Of a stretch of 64,000 bases of DNA, positions 36,060-47,403 are shown in pieces (position 1 is the first letter of the stretch; every line of letters starts with the position of its first letter). The DNA comes from Desmodus rotundus. Taxonomy: Eukaryota > Chordata > Mammalia > Chiroptera > Phyllostomidae. The translations under genes were made by a program, and so were the position numbers. The notes beneath the pieces were generated by a model, which had not been told where the DNA came from, made no database searches, and saw only the letters and a list, made by a program, of their open reading frames with translations. Location: the NCBI RefSeq assembly GCF_022682495.2, contig NC_071391.1, positions 45,289,998-45,353,997 of the forward strand, given 5' to 3'.

Positions 36060-36301
36060 CCCAATCCAGGGATGGAGCTGTGCGGAAGGGTGGTCTTGGC
36101 AGACATGATGAGCCATAGTATCTTGACACACATGTATACGACGAAGGACGATTTGTAAAAAGTAGTTCTGAGTTCCCTGTGGAACTGGCTTCCCTTGGAG
36201 TCTTCAGGCAAATACATAAATATCTCTGCTCCCTGGTGCCCAACACTCAGAGGCCTCCTTATTCTCCACATTCTAGGCTATGAAGACTGCATTTGAAGTA
36301 G
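36060..36301 (+). promoter_or_regulatory. Inferred non-coding first exon / promoter block of the left-arm OR pseudogene
   Basis: A good splice donor (GAAGTAG|GTGAGTAAGT, last exon base 36301) lies about 690 bp before the coding exon. Odorant receptor genes usually have a short untranslated exon upstream (family knowledge). A diverged copy at 38985-39400 keeps a donor at the same place (CAG|GTGAGT). This makes exon 1 plausible here; its 5' limit is a guess. The same block is mirrored at 46316-46557. Confidence 0.45.
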
Positions 36302-36992
36302 GTGAGTAAGTTATGTCCTGATGTCAGGTAACCTTCTAGGGAGTAAATAGGAAAGGATCCCATTTATACCAAAGGACTATGGGGCCTAAGGTAAATATTT
36401 AAAAGCATTAAGACTTTTGGTCTGATGTTAAGTAAGCAGAGTGATAACTAATACTTTTCAATTTAAAACTCGTGGTTGTTGACTATCTCCTCCTGGAACA
36501 GCATCCAAGCTCTTTAACTCATAATCAGAGCCCATATACTTTTGTGTCTCTCCTTTCACCATTGCATAATGGATGCAATCACACAACGACACAAGATCGC
36601 AAACTGTTTTACATGTGTTAAATATTTGTATGACAACAGTCTTTCTTCAAACTGCCAATGACTTCGTTTCACTCTCCACCTATTTCACCTCCACCCACAG
36701 ATACCCTACAGCCAAATAAAGTGAACTAGCCATTCTGATGATTCCCACAGTAGTTTGTTTGTGCCACTAATATGTTCACTTACCCCATTATTTTAGTTGG
36801 CTGTACAAATAACTATTTTGCTGTTACCTCACTGAAAAACAAATACAATAATCTTTATCTTTTTATCCTAGATGTTCTTGGAACATGGATTATGGGAAAG
36901 AATCTCACAGGAGCCACAAGATTTGAGTACAGTCTGAAATTCTGACTGTGTCTGTAAACTGAAAGTGAGGTCCTAGGACATATGCTCCAGGC

Positions 36993-37936
36993 ATGACTAC
37001 CTTAAACCACACTAGTGTTAGCCACATGGTCTGCCACTTGCTGGGCTTCCCTGGCCTAAAGGACCAGTATGGGTGGATTCTATCCCCTTCTTCATTTCCT
37101 ATGTCATCGCCCTGCTTGGGAACAGCCTGCTCCTCTTCATTATCCTCACCAAGCGCAGCCTCCGTGAGCCCATGTACCTCTTCCTCTGCATGCTGGCCAG
37201 AGCCGATGTTGTCCTCTCCACCTGCACAGTACCTCAGGCCTTGGCCATTTTCTGGTTCTGTGCTGGGGAGATCTCCCTGAACCACTGCATCACTCAGCTC
37301 TTCTTCATCCAGTCCACCTTCATCTCTGAGTCAGGGGTCTTGCTGGTGATGACATTTGATTACTACATGGCCATATGCTACCCACTGAGATACACCACCA
37401 TTCTTACACATGCACTGATTGGAAAAACTGGTGCTGTCATCTTTCTGAGAAGTTTTTGTACAATATTCCCCATAATATTTCTTCTGAAAAGACTGACTGT
37501 TTGCCGATCTAACATTCTTCCAACCACTGTTTGTGAGCACGTTGCCTTGGCCAAATATTCCTGTGATGACGTACGAATAAACATCTGGAATGGGTTTTTT
37601 GTCCTGATGTCAACAGTGATTTTAGATGTTGTGCTGATTTGTGTTTCATATGTGCTTATCCTTCGTGCTGTCTTTCGCATGCCCTCCCAAGATGCTCTCC
37701 ACAGAGCTCTCAACACATGTGGCTCCCATGTCTGTGTCATCATCCTCTTCTATGGACTTGAGATCTTCTCAGTCTTCACTCAGCAGTTAGGATGGCACAT
37801 CTGACCCCACATCCATGGACTGCTGGCCAGTGTCTGCATTCTGGCTCCTCCTATGCTGAATCCCATCATTTATGGGATCAAGACCAAACAGATCTGGGAC
37901 CAGGTGACTCATGTCTTGTTTCCCCCCAAAATATGA
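36993..37936 (+). pseudogene. OR52B4-like: OR52B4-like olfactory receptor pseudogene, left copy
   Basis: Starts MTTLNHTSVSHMVCHLLG, an OR52B4-type N-terminus, then loses one base near 37079 (TGGATTCTATC against TGGATCTCCATC in the intact paralogue), which shifts the frame before TM1. From 37073 the correct frame runs through TM1-TM6 (ALLGNSLLLF, REPMYLFLCML, GSHVCVIILFYG) to a TGA at 37802, where a proline codon stands in the intact copy (HI*PH against HIPPH). After it, residues up to [12 protein letters not shown] and a normal stop at 37934-37936 are still readable. The DRY motif is DYY (FDYYMAICYP). The frameshift and stop make it non-functional. It has the opposite orientation to the other three family members in the window. 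Confidence 0.93.
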
Positions 37937-37966
37937 CTTTCAAAATGGGAACCAGACTAGTTTTCT

Positions 37967-38984
37967 TCACATTTTCTTCTGGGAGGCAGAGAAGAGATGC
38001 TAGGGAGTTCAGTGTTTGGAGTCTGGTCTATGGGTAAAGTTGTGAGTACTTTAGTTTCTTGTTTGTTAATCAAATTTAAAACAACTTCTCAAATACCTCA
38101 TGAGTGTCATCTCAGTCTTGATTCAGGTATCTTCAGCATCCTGGAGGATTTACTTGTTTCTCCTTGCTGTGTTTGTAAGAGGGTTACCTTATTCAGGGTG
38201 CTTTTCACCATCTGGGCACTACGCTAGCAATGTACTCATGTGAATCTTTTCCCCACCGGTCTCTTCTTTCCCTCTGATTGCACAAAGAGTCTCACTACCA
38301 GAACATAAATCTCAAGGATAGGAGCACATTCGATTATCTGGCAATGTTTCCCCTATTGATTTTAAACTTTCTGAGGTCTAAGGATTGTTTTGCTCATCTG
38401 TGCAGTTCCAGATCTGAGCACACCTAGGCATAATATAGCTCTTCAAAATGTTGAACAGAACAACCAAATAACAAATATTGGTTGGGTGTGCCAAAGGATC
38501 AGTGCAGAGTATCCATAAATAAGACTCTTTAAGTACTAAGGGTCTGGGGCCAATGTAGAACCTTCTCAGGAAGGGCTTGGAGATCTTTGGAATACTGAGA
38601 GCCAATGAGGGTCCTCATTCCTAGAGTTTTCCTACTCTCTTCTCCCAGATAGCAGTTTCCATTCTACTGGAGATAGCCCATATTTATGACTGTGGTTCAG
38701 TGGTATGCTGGCAATGCAGCTCAAATGCACATACTTTAAATACATATGTAAATTCAAAGTCCTGATTTGTAGTATTTGCCAATTTCTGCAGTGATGTTCT
38801 CCTACCATAGTCTATTTCCAGGTAGCAACATGATGCCTGTGAGGGTTGAGTTTGCAAAGAATGGGCACAAATGAGCCAGTACAAGTGGCTCTAGCACACA
38901 ACTGCTTTTGTCTCTCCAATTCTGTCTACTTAACTCTAGACAACGGTCCTAATATTTTCAACCACCTACTGTGGGTCTTATAAC
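37967..38984. other. Inverted-repeat spacer, first part, nothing recognised
   Basis: Unique-looking sequence immediately inside the left arm. I looked on the - strand for the coding exon that should accompany the promoter-like block at 38985-39400 and found none. Confidence 0.5.
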
Positions 38985-39400
38985 ATCTAATCTGGATGGG
39001 ACATTCTTGCCTGAAATTTCATCCCATGGAAACAAAAAAAAAACACTCACCTGCTTTAAATGGAGGTCTCATATGCTGGAACGGGATGAGTCACAATAGG
39101 ACTGTCAGAGCGATGGGTGCCAGTGACCTGAGATTTTATGTATTTGCTGGAAAGCCTCAGGGACAGTATTATTTCTGGGAGTCCAGATTTAGAGGTGTCT
39201 TTTCAACATCTTTATCCTACACATATGGATCTAGTTGTTACGACTCTTCAAGCCTGACTAGCCCACTCTTTCCTCTACACATCCTTTGACTAGTTGTGCT
39301 CATGTACTTATTTATAATAAATAGTTAACATTACCAGGCCAAATGTTCCTGTTTCTATTTTAATGGAAATTAGTAAATATTAATCCTATTTTTAGTCAGC
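38985..39400 (-). other. Diverged orphan copy of the OR upstream/exon-1 block
   Basis: It aligns by eye along its length with the + strand of the right arm at about 46265-46660. Pairs include ACTCACCTGCTTTAAATG with ACTCACCTACTTCAAATG, ATTTTATGTATTTGCTGGAA with ATATTTATGTATTTGCCTGA, and TGTTCCTGTTTCTATTTTAA with TGTTTCTGTTTCTGCTTTCA, ending AGTTAGTAAATAATCCTATT-like in both. Identity is perhaps two thirds, so it is far older than the inverted repeat. A - strand splice donor (GCAG|GTGAGT, last exon base 39051) is kept. No receptor coding exon follows it on the - strand. Confidence 0.6.
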
Positions 39401-40081
39401 ACAATTTGAAAATAAACATTATAACAAAAGTGTTCTTTTGTAATGTAGACAAATGAACTAAATTTATACCACATTTGTCAAGTCATCCAAACTTTGGGAT
39501 TTCTAATAAAAATGTTTTAAGTACTTCCATGAAAATACTTGAATGTCTTTTGAAAAGTCTGCTTAGATTTCTTATGTGAATCAAGGTCAACTATGAAAAA
39601 CATTCTGTATCCTCTTTTCCTTTGGCTACCAAATGATCTACTTTAATTTTCAGTCATCTTATGCAGTAGAACTATGCTTCTGATAAACTTAAATCTTCCT
39701 TTTTATATTATTTTCATATTTTTTCTTTTTATTTAATTAATCCAAGTAACTCTACATATAAATATTTGTAAAGGAGAAACAATTTTATGCCTAGGAAATA
39801 TCTCTTTGTCTGTGTATTATATTAAAACCACGGCATTCTAGTCAAAATGATATAAGAAGGTGATTCAGAATTCTACTTCCACTTAACTTATAAAGGACCT
39901 CAGTAAATTTTTTTCACTAATTTTTATTTTAAGAAAATTAAATGTACCAAAAAGTTGCAAGAATATTACTGTGAAAACCCATTTAACCTTCATCTAGTTA
40001 CCCATTATCACTTTGCCATTTTCTTTTTGCTCTCTCTTTTTCATTGTCCTTGTATATATTATATATTATTATTACACTTTT
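39401..40081. other. Spacer, nothing recognised
   Basis: AT-rich sequence without gene or named repeat, ending in the left target duplication of the SINE at 40082 (ATTACACTTTT, 40071-40081). Confidence 0.45.
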
Positions 40082-40259
40082 CTCTTTTTATTTATTCACT
40101 TGAGAGAGAGAGAGGGAGGGAGAGAGAGAACATCTACTTGTTGTCCCACTTATCTATGCATTCATTGGTTGATTTTTGTGTGTGCCCTGACCTGGGATCT
40201 AACCCACAACTTGGCTTTTCAGGACGACACTCCAACCACCTGAGCTACCCGGCCAGGGC
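40082..40259 (-). repeat. VES-type SINE, inverted, with target duplication
   Basis: On the - strand: GCCCTGGCCGGGTAGCTCAG, then the CCAGGTCAGGGCACACAC body and a CT-rich tail. ATTACACTTTT occurs at 40071-40081 and 40260-40270, an 11-bp target duplication. Confidence 0.9.
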
Positions 40260-40569
40260 ATTACACTTTTTTTTGGTGAACCATTTGAAGTAATTTGCAG
40301 ATGCTATGACCTTTTACTTTAAATATTCAGCATGTATTTGTTAAGAACAAGGAAAACCTCTTATACCTCTTACATAACCATAGATCAGTACACTATTTAC
40401 CATATTTAACATCAATATCATTATCTAATATTTAGTCCATATTCATAATTACTAGGGTTAGGATTCAATCATTTATAGCAATGATTTTTTCCAATCCTTA
40501 AACACATTTATTTGGCATTTATTTTTTGTATATTTATTTGTTGTATCTTTATTCTCTTTTTCTTTTTCT

Positions 40570-40895
40570 TTTTATTTCTCCCAACTTTATTGAGATATAA
40601 TTGACATACAACATTGCGTTAGTATAAAGTACACAATGTGTTGATTTGATAATTTATATATTGCAAAATGATTACCACCACAGCTTTAGCAAACATATCC
40701 ATCCCACCACACAATTACCTTTCTTTTGTTTTATGGTGAGAACATTTAAAACCTACTCTTAGCAACATCCAAATGTATAATGCAATACTAATGGCTATAA
40801 TCACCACAACTTAATGTCATAACTGGAAGTTTGTACCCTTTGATCAATCTCTCTTCATTTCCTCCACCCCTCCACCTTCTTCAGGGCATTTTATA
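40570..40895 (-). repeat. L1 3'-end fragment, antisense
   Basis: AACTTTATTGAGATATAATT, GACATACAACATTGCGTTAG and AAGTACACAATGTGTTGATT, followed by TCACCACAACTTAATGTCAT, are antisense words of an old L1 3' end. Confidence 0.75.
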
Positions 40896-42799
40896 TTCTC
40901 ATAGTGGTTGTGACGCCAAAGGCTGACCTGGTGGCAGTTGCTGACCACAGTAGGCACTCAAACACGTCTCTACTGAGCTCCCATATCATGGTTTTGTTTT
41001 TAAGGCAATTTTAACTATTGCTTAGAGAGTAATACAGGAACGAAAATAGGAGTACAATTTCCTACTCTGGAAGTTAAATTTAGAGTGAAGGGAATCAAAC
41101 TTGGAAGGGCAGAGAACAAATGATTATGTTAATACTATGTGCTAGATCCTCAAACATGCAGAAAACTTGAAAGCTGTTATATACTTCATTATTTCATGGG
41201 CCCCTGAACTTCTCACAACCTGAGTTTTGCACTAGCTCCTCTCCTGAGAATGGAGATTGGGGTGTCAGTCAAGTTCAACATATGAGTCCTGGGCCCACTA
41301 AGTCACATGATTTCTTCTAGAATCTGAAACAGCTTAAATTTTTTTCTGTCTTCTCCACAGTTCTTAGAATTTGGACTGACTAGCCTTCCTTCCATGTTTT
41401 CACCCAGCTCCTCTTCTTCTCTAGCATGATGGATAACAGAAGTATTTATGAATTTCTCAGCCTTCAGTGGCCTGGAGATGCGCTCCACAAATGTTTTAGA
41501 TATTACTAGAATCTTATCACTGCTGCATAAAGAGGCACTGAGAAGGAAACACATCAATTATTGGCGGAGTTTTAAACATAAACAATTAAAAAGCCCATGT
41601 TACATTATCCCTGTTTACTCTGTAGTAAAAAGGATAGGACGTCACCACCTGCTCAGGAAGTGCCTTTGTTCTCCTCCTCCCCGGACCTGCTACCAGTAGT
41701 CTCAAGACCTTCTCAATTTCATTCAGTTCAGAAAAGTATTTTGTTCCTTAATCCATTTACAGGAGATAAAACATATGTATTACTCTTTTAAATTTTTCAA
41801 GTCAAGGCTATATTCTTAGAGATGTGGCAAGATTCGTGAGCCTCAAAGTACTAGTTGTAGAAATTAGTGGTGAAAACACCTACTTGCCTGTGTTGTCAGA
41901 AGCCATTAATGAGGTACCTTAGGTAGTATTTTTATATTAGTCCCTAACATTGAGGTAAAAAAAAATTGTATCCTATCTATTTCACTGTGATCACAATTGA
42001 TCAATATATTAATCTATAATACAATAATTTCAGTGTCCTGACATTCCAGCCTTTGTCATCTCTCTCCCTTCCAAACTATCTTCCACTGGCTGCCAGGTTA
42101 ATACGGTATATCTAAACTACTGTATTAATACTATATCTAAAATGCCAGTTTCTTAACTCATCATGGCTGACCATTCACTACAGATAAAGTCCAGGATCCT
42201 TCATCTGTATTCTGAGCAAATCTGCTTTGGCTACCATCTTTTTTCTAATTACCCAAATTGGACCAAACTTTCAGGAAAAAAATCTTTCATTTTAATTTTT
42301 TAATTCAATTATTTATTTGCTTATATTTAGAAAGAAAACTGATTATCATATTCTAGGGTATTATTTTGCATATGGGTATCATTATTGCTTTCTAGAGTTA
42401 CCCTTTTAATGCATAAACATAAATAAAAGAATTAAAAACATTTGTATATATATGGAATTAGTATGACCCATGTAAAATGTGCATCCTTACATTTCTTACA
42501 AAAATCTGGGCAAAAAGTGTGCGTTGCACATGGAAAATTACAGTATGTAAAAATATAAATAGATTTTACATAGAATATGTATATTACCTATGAAAAAATA
42601 GTTTCAGATATGAAAAAATCTAATTAAAAACAAAGAAATAAGGTAAACCACACTAACATAAGTAATAAATGCAACTTTTATATTAGCTTCATTATCCCTA
42701 ATATTTTAAAGTGATAATTTCATAATTTTAAAGTTTGTAAAGAAATGTATTTTCAACATTTTACTTCAGTTCCTACACTTTCAGATAACATAATGGGTA
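40896..42799. other. Spacer, nothing recognised
   Basis: It spans the symmetry centre of the inverted repeat (about 41308). No gene and no clear repeat; AT-rich in its second half. Confidence 0.45.
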
Positions 42800-43390
42800 T
42801 AGGGAACTGTTCCACATGTGGGAAATGTAGCCCAGCTCCCACTCGGAAAAGTCAGTGGGTGCGAGGTCCGGAATGCAGGACCCACACCTGTGGACAGGTT
42901 CTCCCATGGGGAGTCAGGCCTGCATTGTACCTAGGCTGCTATGAGACTTGCTTTTGCTAAAACTCCCTCATCCTGGATTGAGGCAGCAAATGTTTCACTG
43001 AGTATCTTTAACTTCCTAAAGTCTGCTAACCTCCCAAGTATGGAGTGTAACCAGTTCAACCACTTTTCCCCTTGATCTGCAACATTATTCTCTTTGAAGT
43101 AATTACCAGCATTCTTTCCTTTGTTGTCTGTAAAAGGTAATCACCTGTGGTGAACCTGTGCATAGTAAATGAGGACCATCCTCGATATAATGTGCCCAGA
43201 AAAGCAATAAAAGCCAGCCTAGGCAGGGGTTGGGTCTCTTGGGTTCTCTCTGGCCCTCTTGCCCTCTCTCTCACTTAGAGAGTGGCCATGCTGTCCCTTT
43301 TTCTCCACAGGATTTCTGTAGTCCGTGTGAATTTGTCCATTGCTGCCACAACACAAGGATCCCACAGGCCGGGATCTGCATCAAATGGGC
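42800..43390 (+). mobile_element. Solo LTR-like sequence of an endogenous retrovirus
   Basis: The composition differs from the surroundings and has LTR order: a TGTGGGAAATGTAGCCC-like start, a GC-rich U3, AATAAA at 43206-43211, then a CT-rich R/U5 (GGTTCTCTCTGGCCCTCTTG) ending near CCACAACACA. No gag, pol or env sequence flanks it, so I infer a solitary LTR. Exact ends, class and target duplication are not settled. Confidence 0.5.
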
Positions 43391-44359
43391 ACAAAGGTAG
43401 TAACATATATAGACTGCTGAGCCTGTTCTCAACTGGAAAATGAAATGTAAATAAATATTTACAATGACATGCGAGGAATGTTTTTAAAGAGTATGTCTGT
43501 CTCTATTATATATGGTACATCATTGTATGAATGCAGTGGAGAGGTGATACAAATGCCTGCAGAGGTACATAGTTTTAGCAAGCGATTATGTCTGGATTAA
43601 TTTACTAAGTGAGAAACACCCATTCTAGAACAGTAGATGAAATGTAGTTCAATTAGAAATATTTATTTACCTGCACACACACACACAGTAGAAAATAGAT
43701 AGCAATCTGTTGTAAAATGTAGTAAATATCTTGATTTTGAAAACGTGGGGTTTTGTACACATTTATTTCTGATAGACTGTCTAAGGTGAAATGAGTGAGG
43801 AGTTTCTAGAATGAGAGCATGTTTCACTGTGTCTGATGGTGCTGAGGAGTCATGTACCATGTAGACCAATTACTGACCATTGGATCCTGCAGTGGGAAGA
43901 CTGCTGTGTGACATGCAGTCTATGCAAAGAAAACTGCCTGACTGGGACGATCAAGAGAAACAGAGAAAGACATTGAATCCTGAATGTATAGACGACTCTT
44001 TCAAAGTATTTCACTGTGATGGAGAGAGAGAAAGAAGGAGAATAAGATCAGGAAGAGAAAGAAGAGGAAGAGGAGGAGAAGGTGAGCAGAGAAAAAGCTA
44101 TAGGGAATGTGGATGCTAGAGGTTTTTATCTGCTTCCTTTCCTCCTTTCTTCTCTCCCAACCTCTCTACCACATCAAAACAAGAAACAAACCAGGAAAAA
44201 TTTGTTTATCAACTAACCATAATTTATCTCTTTTCAGTTAACTCTCTAGAGATATAGACTAGGAATGAATAAAAAAGGCAAACTGGTTTATTTTCAGTCT
44301 CTGAGTGAGAAAGCTCACTGTGGCACAAAGAAATGGATCGTATATTATCGATCAGAGAT
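43391..44359. other. Spacer, nothing recognised
   Basis: Contains a short (CA)n at about 43675-43688 and a GA-rich run at about 44020-44090. No gene seen. Confidence 0.45.
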
Positions 44360-44522
44360 TTTAAAAGGCATGGAGTGGCCAAAGAACCCACACATGACCC
44401 ATAGACATGAACAATGATGTAGGGATTGCTGGAGGGAGTGGGCCATGCTGGGTGGAGAGGGGCAAATGGGTAAGAGTTGGGACAAATGTAATAGCATAAC
44501 AATAAAATATATTAAAAAAAAA
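44360..44522 (+). repeat. L1 3'-end fragment
   Basis: A G-rich 3' region, then GGGACAAATGTAATAGCATA, ACAATAAAATATATT and poly(A). It resembles the tail of the ORF1-only element at 8860-10825. ATAGCATAAC also recurs around the poly(A) tail. Confidence 0.75.
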
Positions 44523-44650
44523 AGCATAACCCCAAGCTGCCCTGTGGACTTGCTTCAGGAACATATACACACTGAGACAGTTACTAGCCTCAACTGTGCC
44601 TCACCTGTTAGGGCTTCTACAATTTATCTCATGTATGGCTAAAAATGTTG

Positions 44651-46675
44651 AGAAAACTAGTCTGGTTCCCATTTTGAAAGTCATATTTTGGGGGGAAACA
44701 AGACATGAGTCACCTGGTCCCAGATCTGTTTGGTCTTGATCCCATAAATGATGGGATTCAGCATAGGAGGAGCCAGAATGCAGACACTGGCCAGCAGTCC
44801 ATGGATGTGGGGTCAGATGTGCCATCCTAACTGCTGAGTAAAGACTGAGAAGATCTCAAGTCCATAGAAGAGGATGATGACACAGACATGGGAGCCACAT
44901 GTGTTGAGAGCTCTGTGGAGAGCATCTTGGGAGGGCATGCGAAAGACAGCACGAAGGATAAGCACATATGAAACACAAATCAGCACAACATCTAAAATCA
45001 CTGTTGACATCAGGACAAAAAACCCATTCCAGATGTTTATTCGTACGTCATCACAGGAATATTTGGCCAAGGCAACGTGCTCACAAACAGTGGTTGGAAG
45101 AATGTTAGATCGGCAAACAGTCAGTCTTTTCAGAAGAAATATTATGGGGAATATTGTACAAAAACTTCTCAGAAAGATGACAGCACCAGTTTTTCCAATC
45201 AGTGCATGTGTAAGAATGGTGGTGTATCTCAGTGGGTAGCATATGGCCATGTAGTAATCAAATGTCATCACCAGCAAGACCCCTGACTCAGAGATGAAGG
45301 TGGACTGGATGAAGAAGAGCTGAGTGATGCAGTGGTTCAGGGAGATCTCCCCAGCACAGAACCAGAAAATGGCCAAGGCCTGAGGTACTGTGCAGGTGGA
45401 GAGGACAACATCGGCTCTGGCCAGCATGCAGAGGAAGAGGTACATGGGCTCACGGAGGCTGCGCTTGGTGAGGATAATGAAGAGGAGCAGGCTGTTCCCA
45501 AGCAGGGCGATGACATAGGAAATGAAGAAGGGGATAGAATCCACCCATACTGGTCCTTTAGGCCAGGGAAGCCCAGCAAGTGGCAGACCATGTGGCTAAC
45601 ACTAGTGTGGTTTAAGGTAGTCATGCCTGGAGCATATGTCCTAGGACCTCACTTTCAGTTTACAGACACAGTCAGAATTTCAGACTGTACTCAAATCTTG
45701 TGGCTCCTGTGAGATTCTTTCCCATAATCCATGTTCCAAGAACATCTAGGATAAAAAGATAAAGATTATTGTATTTGTTTTTCAGTGAGGTAACAGCAAA
45801 ATAGTTATTTGTACAGCCAACTAAAATAATGGGGTAAGTGAACATATTAGTGGCACAAACAAACTACTGTGGGAATCATCAGAATGGCTAGTTCACTTTA
45901 TTTGGCTGTAGGGTATCTGTGGGTGGAGGTGAAATAGGTGGAGAGTGAAACGAAGTCATTGGCAGTTTGAAGAAAGACTGTTGTCATACAAATATTTAAC
46001 ACATGTAAAACAGTTTGCGATCTTGTGTCGTTGTGTGATTGCATCCATTATGCAATGGTGAAAGGAGAGACACAAAAGTATATGGGCTCTGATTATGAGT
46101 TAAAGAGCTTGGATGCTGTTCCAGGAGGAGATAGTCAACAACCACGAGTTTTAAATTGAAAAGTATTAGTTATCACTCTGCTTACTTAACATCAGACCAA
46201 AAGTCCTAATGCTTTTAAATATTTACCTTAGGCCCCATAGTCCTTTGGTATAAATGGGATCCTTTCCTATTTACTCCCTAGAAGGTTACCTGACATCAGG
46301 ACATAACTTACTCACCTACTTCAAATGCAGTCTTCATAGCCTAGAATGTGGAGAATAAGGAGGCCTCTGAGTGTTGGGCACCAGGGAGCAGAGATATTTA
46401 TGTATTTGCCTGAAGACTCCAAGGGAAGCCAGTTCCACAGGGAACTCAGAACTACTTTTTACAAATCGTCCTTCGTCGTATACATGTGTGTCAAGATACT
46501 ATGGCTCATCATGTCTGCCAAGACCACCCTTCCGCACAGCTCCATCCCTGGATTGGGTTTCATATATATTACTTCCAATGAATAAACTGTTAGAGTAGTT
46601 ACACCATATGTTTCTGTTTCTGCTTTCATGACAGTTAGTAAATAATCCTATTTATATTACCACATATAAATTGAC
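44651..46675 (-). repeat. Right arm of the 2-kb near-identical inverted repeat
   Basis: The mirror image of 35942-37966. Because the two intact receptors and this arm's pseudogene all lie on the - strand, this is more likely the original position. It carries C at 46206, where the left arm would predict T. Confidence 0.96.
44681..45624 (-). pseudogene. OR52B4-like: OR52B4-like olfactory receptor pseudogene, right copy
   Basis: It is identical in sequence to the left copy over the whole coding exon, including the one-base loss before TM1, the DYY in place of DRY, and the TGA near the end of the third extracellular region (complement of the codon at 44813-44815). The receptor was therefore already dead when the region was copied, or the lesions have since been shared by gene conversion. 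Its upstream block with the splice donor lies at 46316 and above. Confidence 0.93.
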
Positions 46676-46797
46676 CATGCTATATGTATATTTTTTAATT
46701 TATTTGTGACGTTGATAATACAAAATTTTCACCTAATTTTTCATATCAGTTCATAATAAATTTTATTTGCTTTTTTCCATTTCAGGAATATAATTTT
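46676..46797. other. Short AT-rich gap
   Basis: The right outer junction of the inverted repeat lies at 46675/46676, followed by AT-rich sequence up to the next SINE. Confidence 0.5.
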
Positions 46798-46990
46798 ATT
46801 TGGAGGGTCATCCTATAGACCAAAAAGTCACCAGTTCGATTCCCAATCAGTCATTGCCTGCGTTGGGGGTTTGGTCCCCAGACAGGACAGGTACAAGAAG
46901 CAATATATCTATGTTTCTCTCTCACATCAATGTTTCTCTCCCTCTCTTTCTCCCACCCTTGCCCTCACTCTAAAAATAAACAATAGAATC
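46798..46990 (+). repeat. VES-type SINE, 5'-truncated
   Basis: Begins within the head (GGAGGGTCATCCTATAGACC), then TTCGATTCCCAATCAG, two ATGTTTCTCTC units, a CT-rich part and CTCTAAAAATAAACAATAG. Confidence 0.85.
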
Positions 46991-47011
46991 TTTTTTAAAA
47001 AGAAAAACAAT

Positions 47012-47240
47012 AGCCCTGGCTGGTGTGTCTCAGCGGACTGAGTACCAGCCTGCAAACCAATGGGTTGATGGTTTGATTCCCAGTCAGGGCACATGCCTGG
47101 GTTGCAGGCCAGGGCCCCAGTAAGGGTTGTGCAAGAGGCAACAACATATTGAAGTTTCTCTCCCTCTCTTTCTCCCTCCCAACCCCTCTCTCTAAAAATA
47201 AGTAAATAAATTTTTTTAAATATAAATAAATAAATAAATA
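47012..47240 (+). repeat. VES-type SINE
   Basis: Full-length: GCCCTGGCTGGTGTGTCTCAG, TTTGATTCCCAGTCAGGGCA, a CT-rich body and CTCTCTAAAAATAAGTAAAT, with a long (TAAA)n tail reaching the U1 pseudogene. Confidence 0.9.
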
Positions 47241-47403
47241 AAACTTACCTGGCAGGGGAGATACCATGATCATGAGGGGGTTTTCCTGGGGCGATACTTA
47301 CCCTTTGCACCATGGATGTGCCGACCCCTGCAATTTCCCCAAATGTGGGAAATTCAACTGCATACTTTGTGGTAGTCAGGGACAGTGTTCGCACTCTCCC
47401 CTG
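47241..47403 (+). pseudogene. U1 small nuclear RNA retropseudogene
   Basis: All 163 bases follow U1 (human U1 is 164 nt): ACTTACCTGGCAGGGGAGAT at the 5' end with the splice-donor-pairing ACTTACCTG intact, GATTTCCCC-like AATTTCCCCAAATGTGGGAA, the Sm region and a GTTCGC..CCCTG 3' stem. Changes at functional sites argue against activity. The Sm site reads ACTTTGTGG where AATTTGTGG is normal, and the stem-loop II binding loop reads TTTGCACCA where ATTGCACTC is normal. No snRNA promoter precedes it, only the A-rich tail of a VES SINE. A retroposed copy is the best reading. Confidence 0.9.

Larger units (their letters stand above)
35942..37966 (+). repeat. Left arm of a 2-kb near-identical inverted repeat
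   Basis: Every base x here pairs with 82617-x in the right arm (44651-46675), without an insertion or deletion. I found a single difference, at 36411/46206, in 2025 bp. Homology stops abruptly: outside 35942 and inside 37966 the sequences diverge at once. The arm contains an OR52B4-like pseudogene with about 1 kb of its upstream sequence and 30 bases of its downstream sequence. Confidence 0.96.

Noticed and set aside
36905..37285. Open frame antisense to the left OR pseudogene (and its mirror at 45332-45712)
   Set aside because: It is the reverse-strand shadow of the receptor exon, with no domain of its own. It is identical in both arms only because the DNA is.
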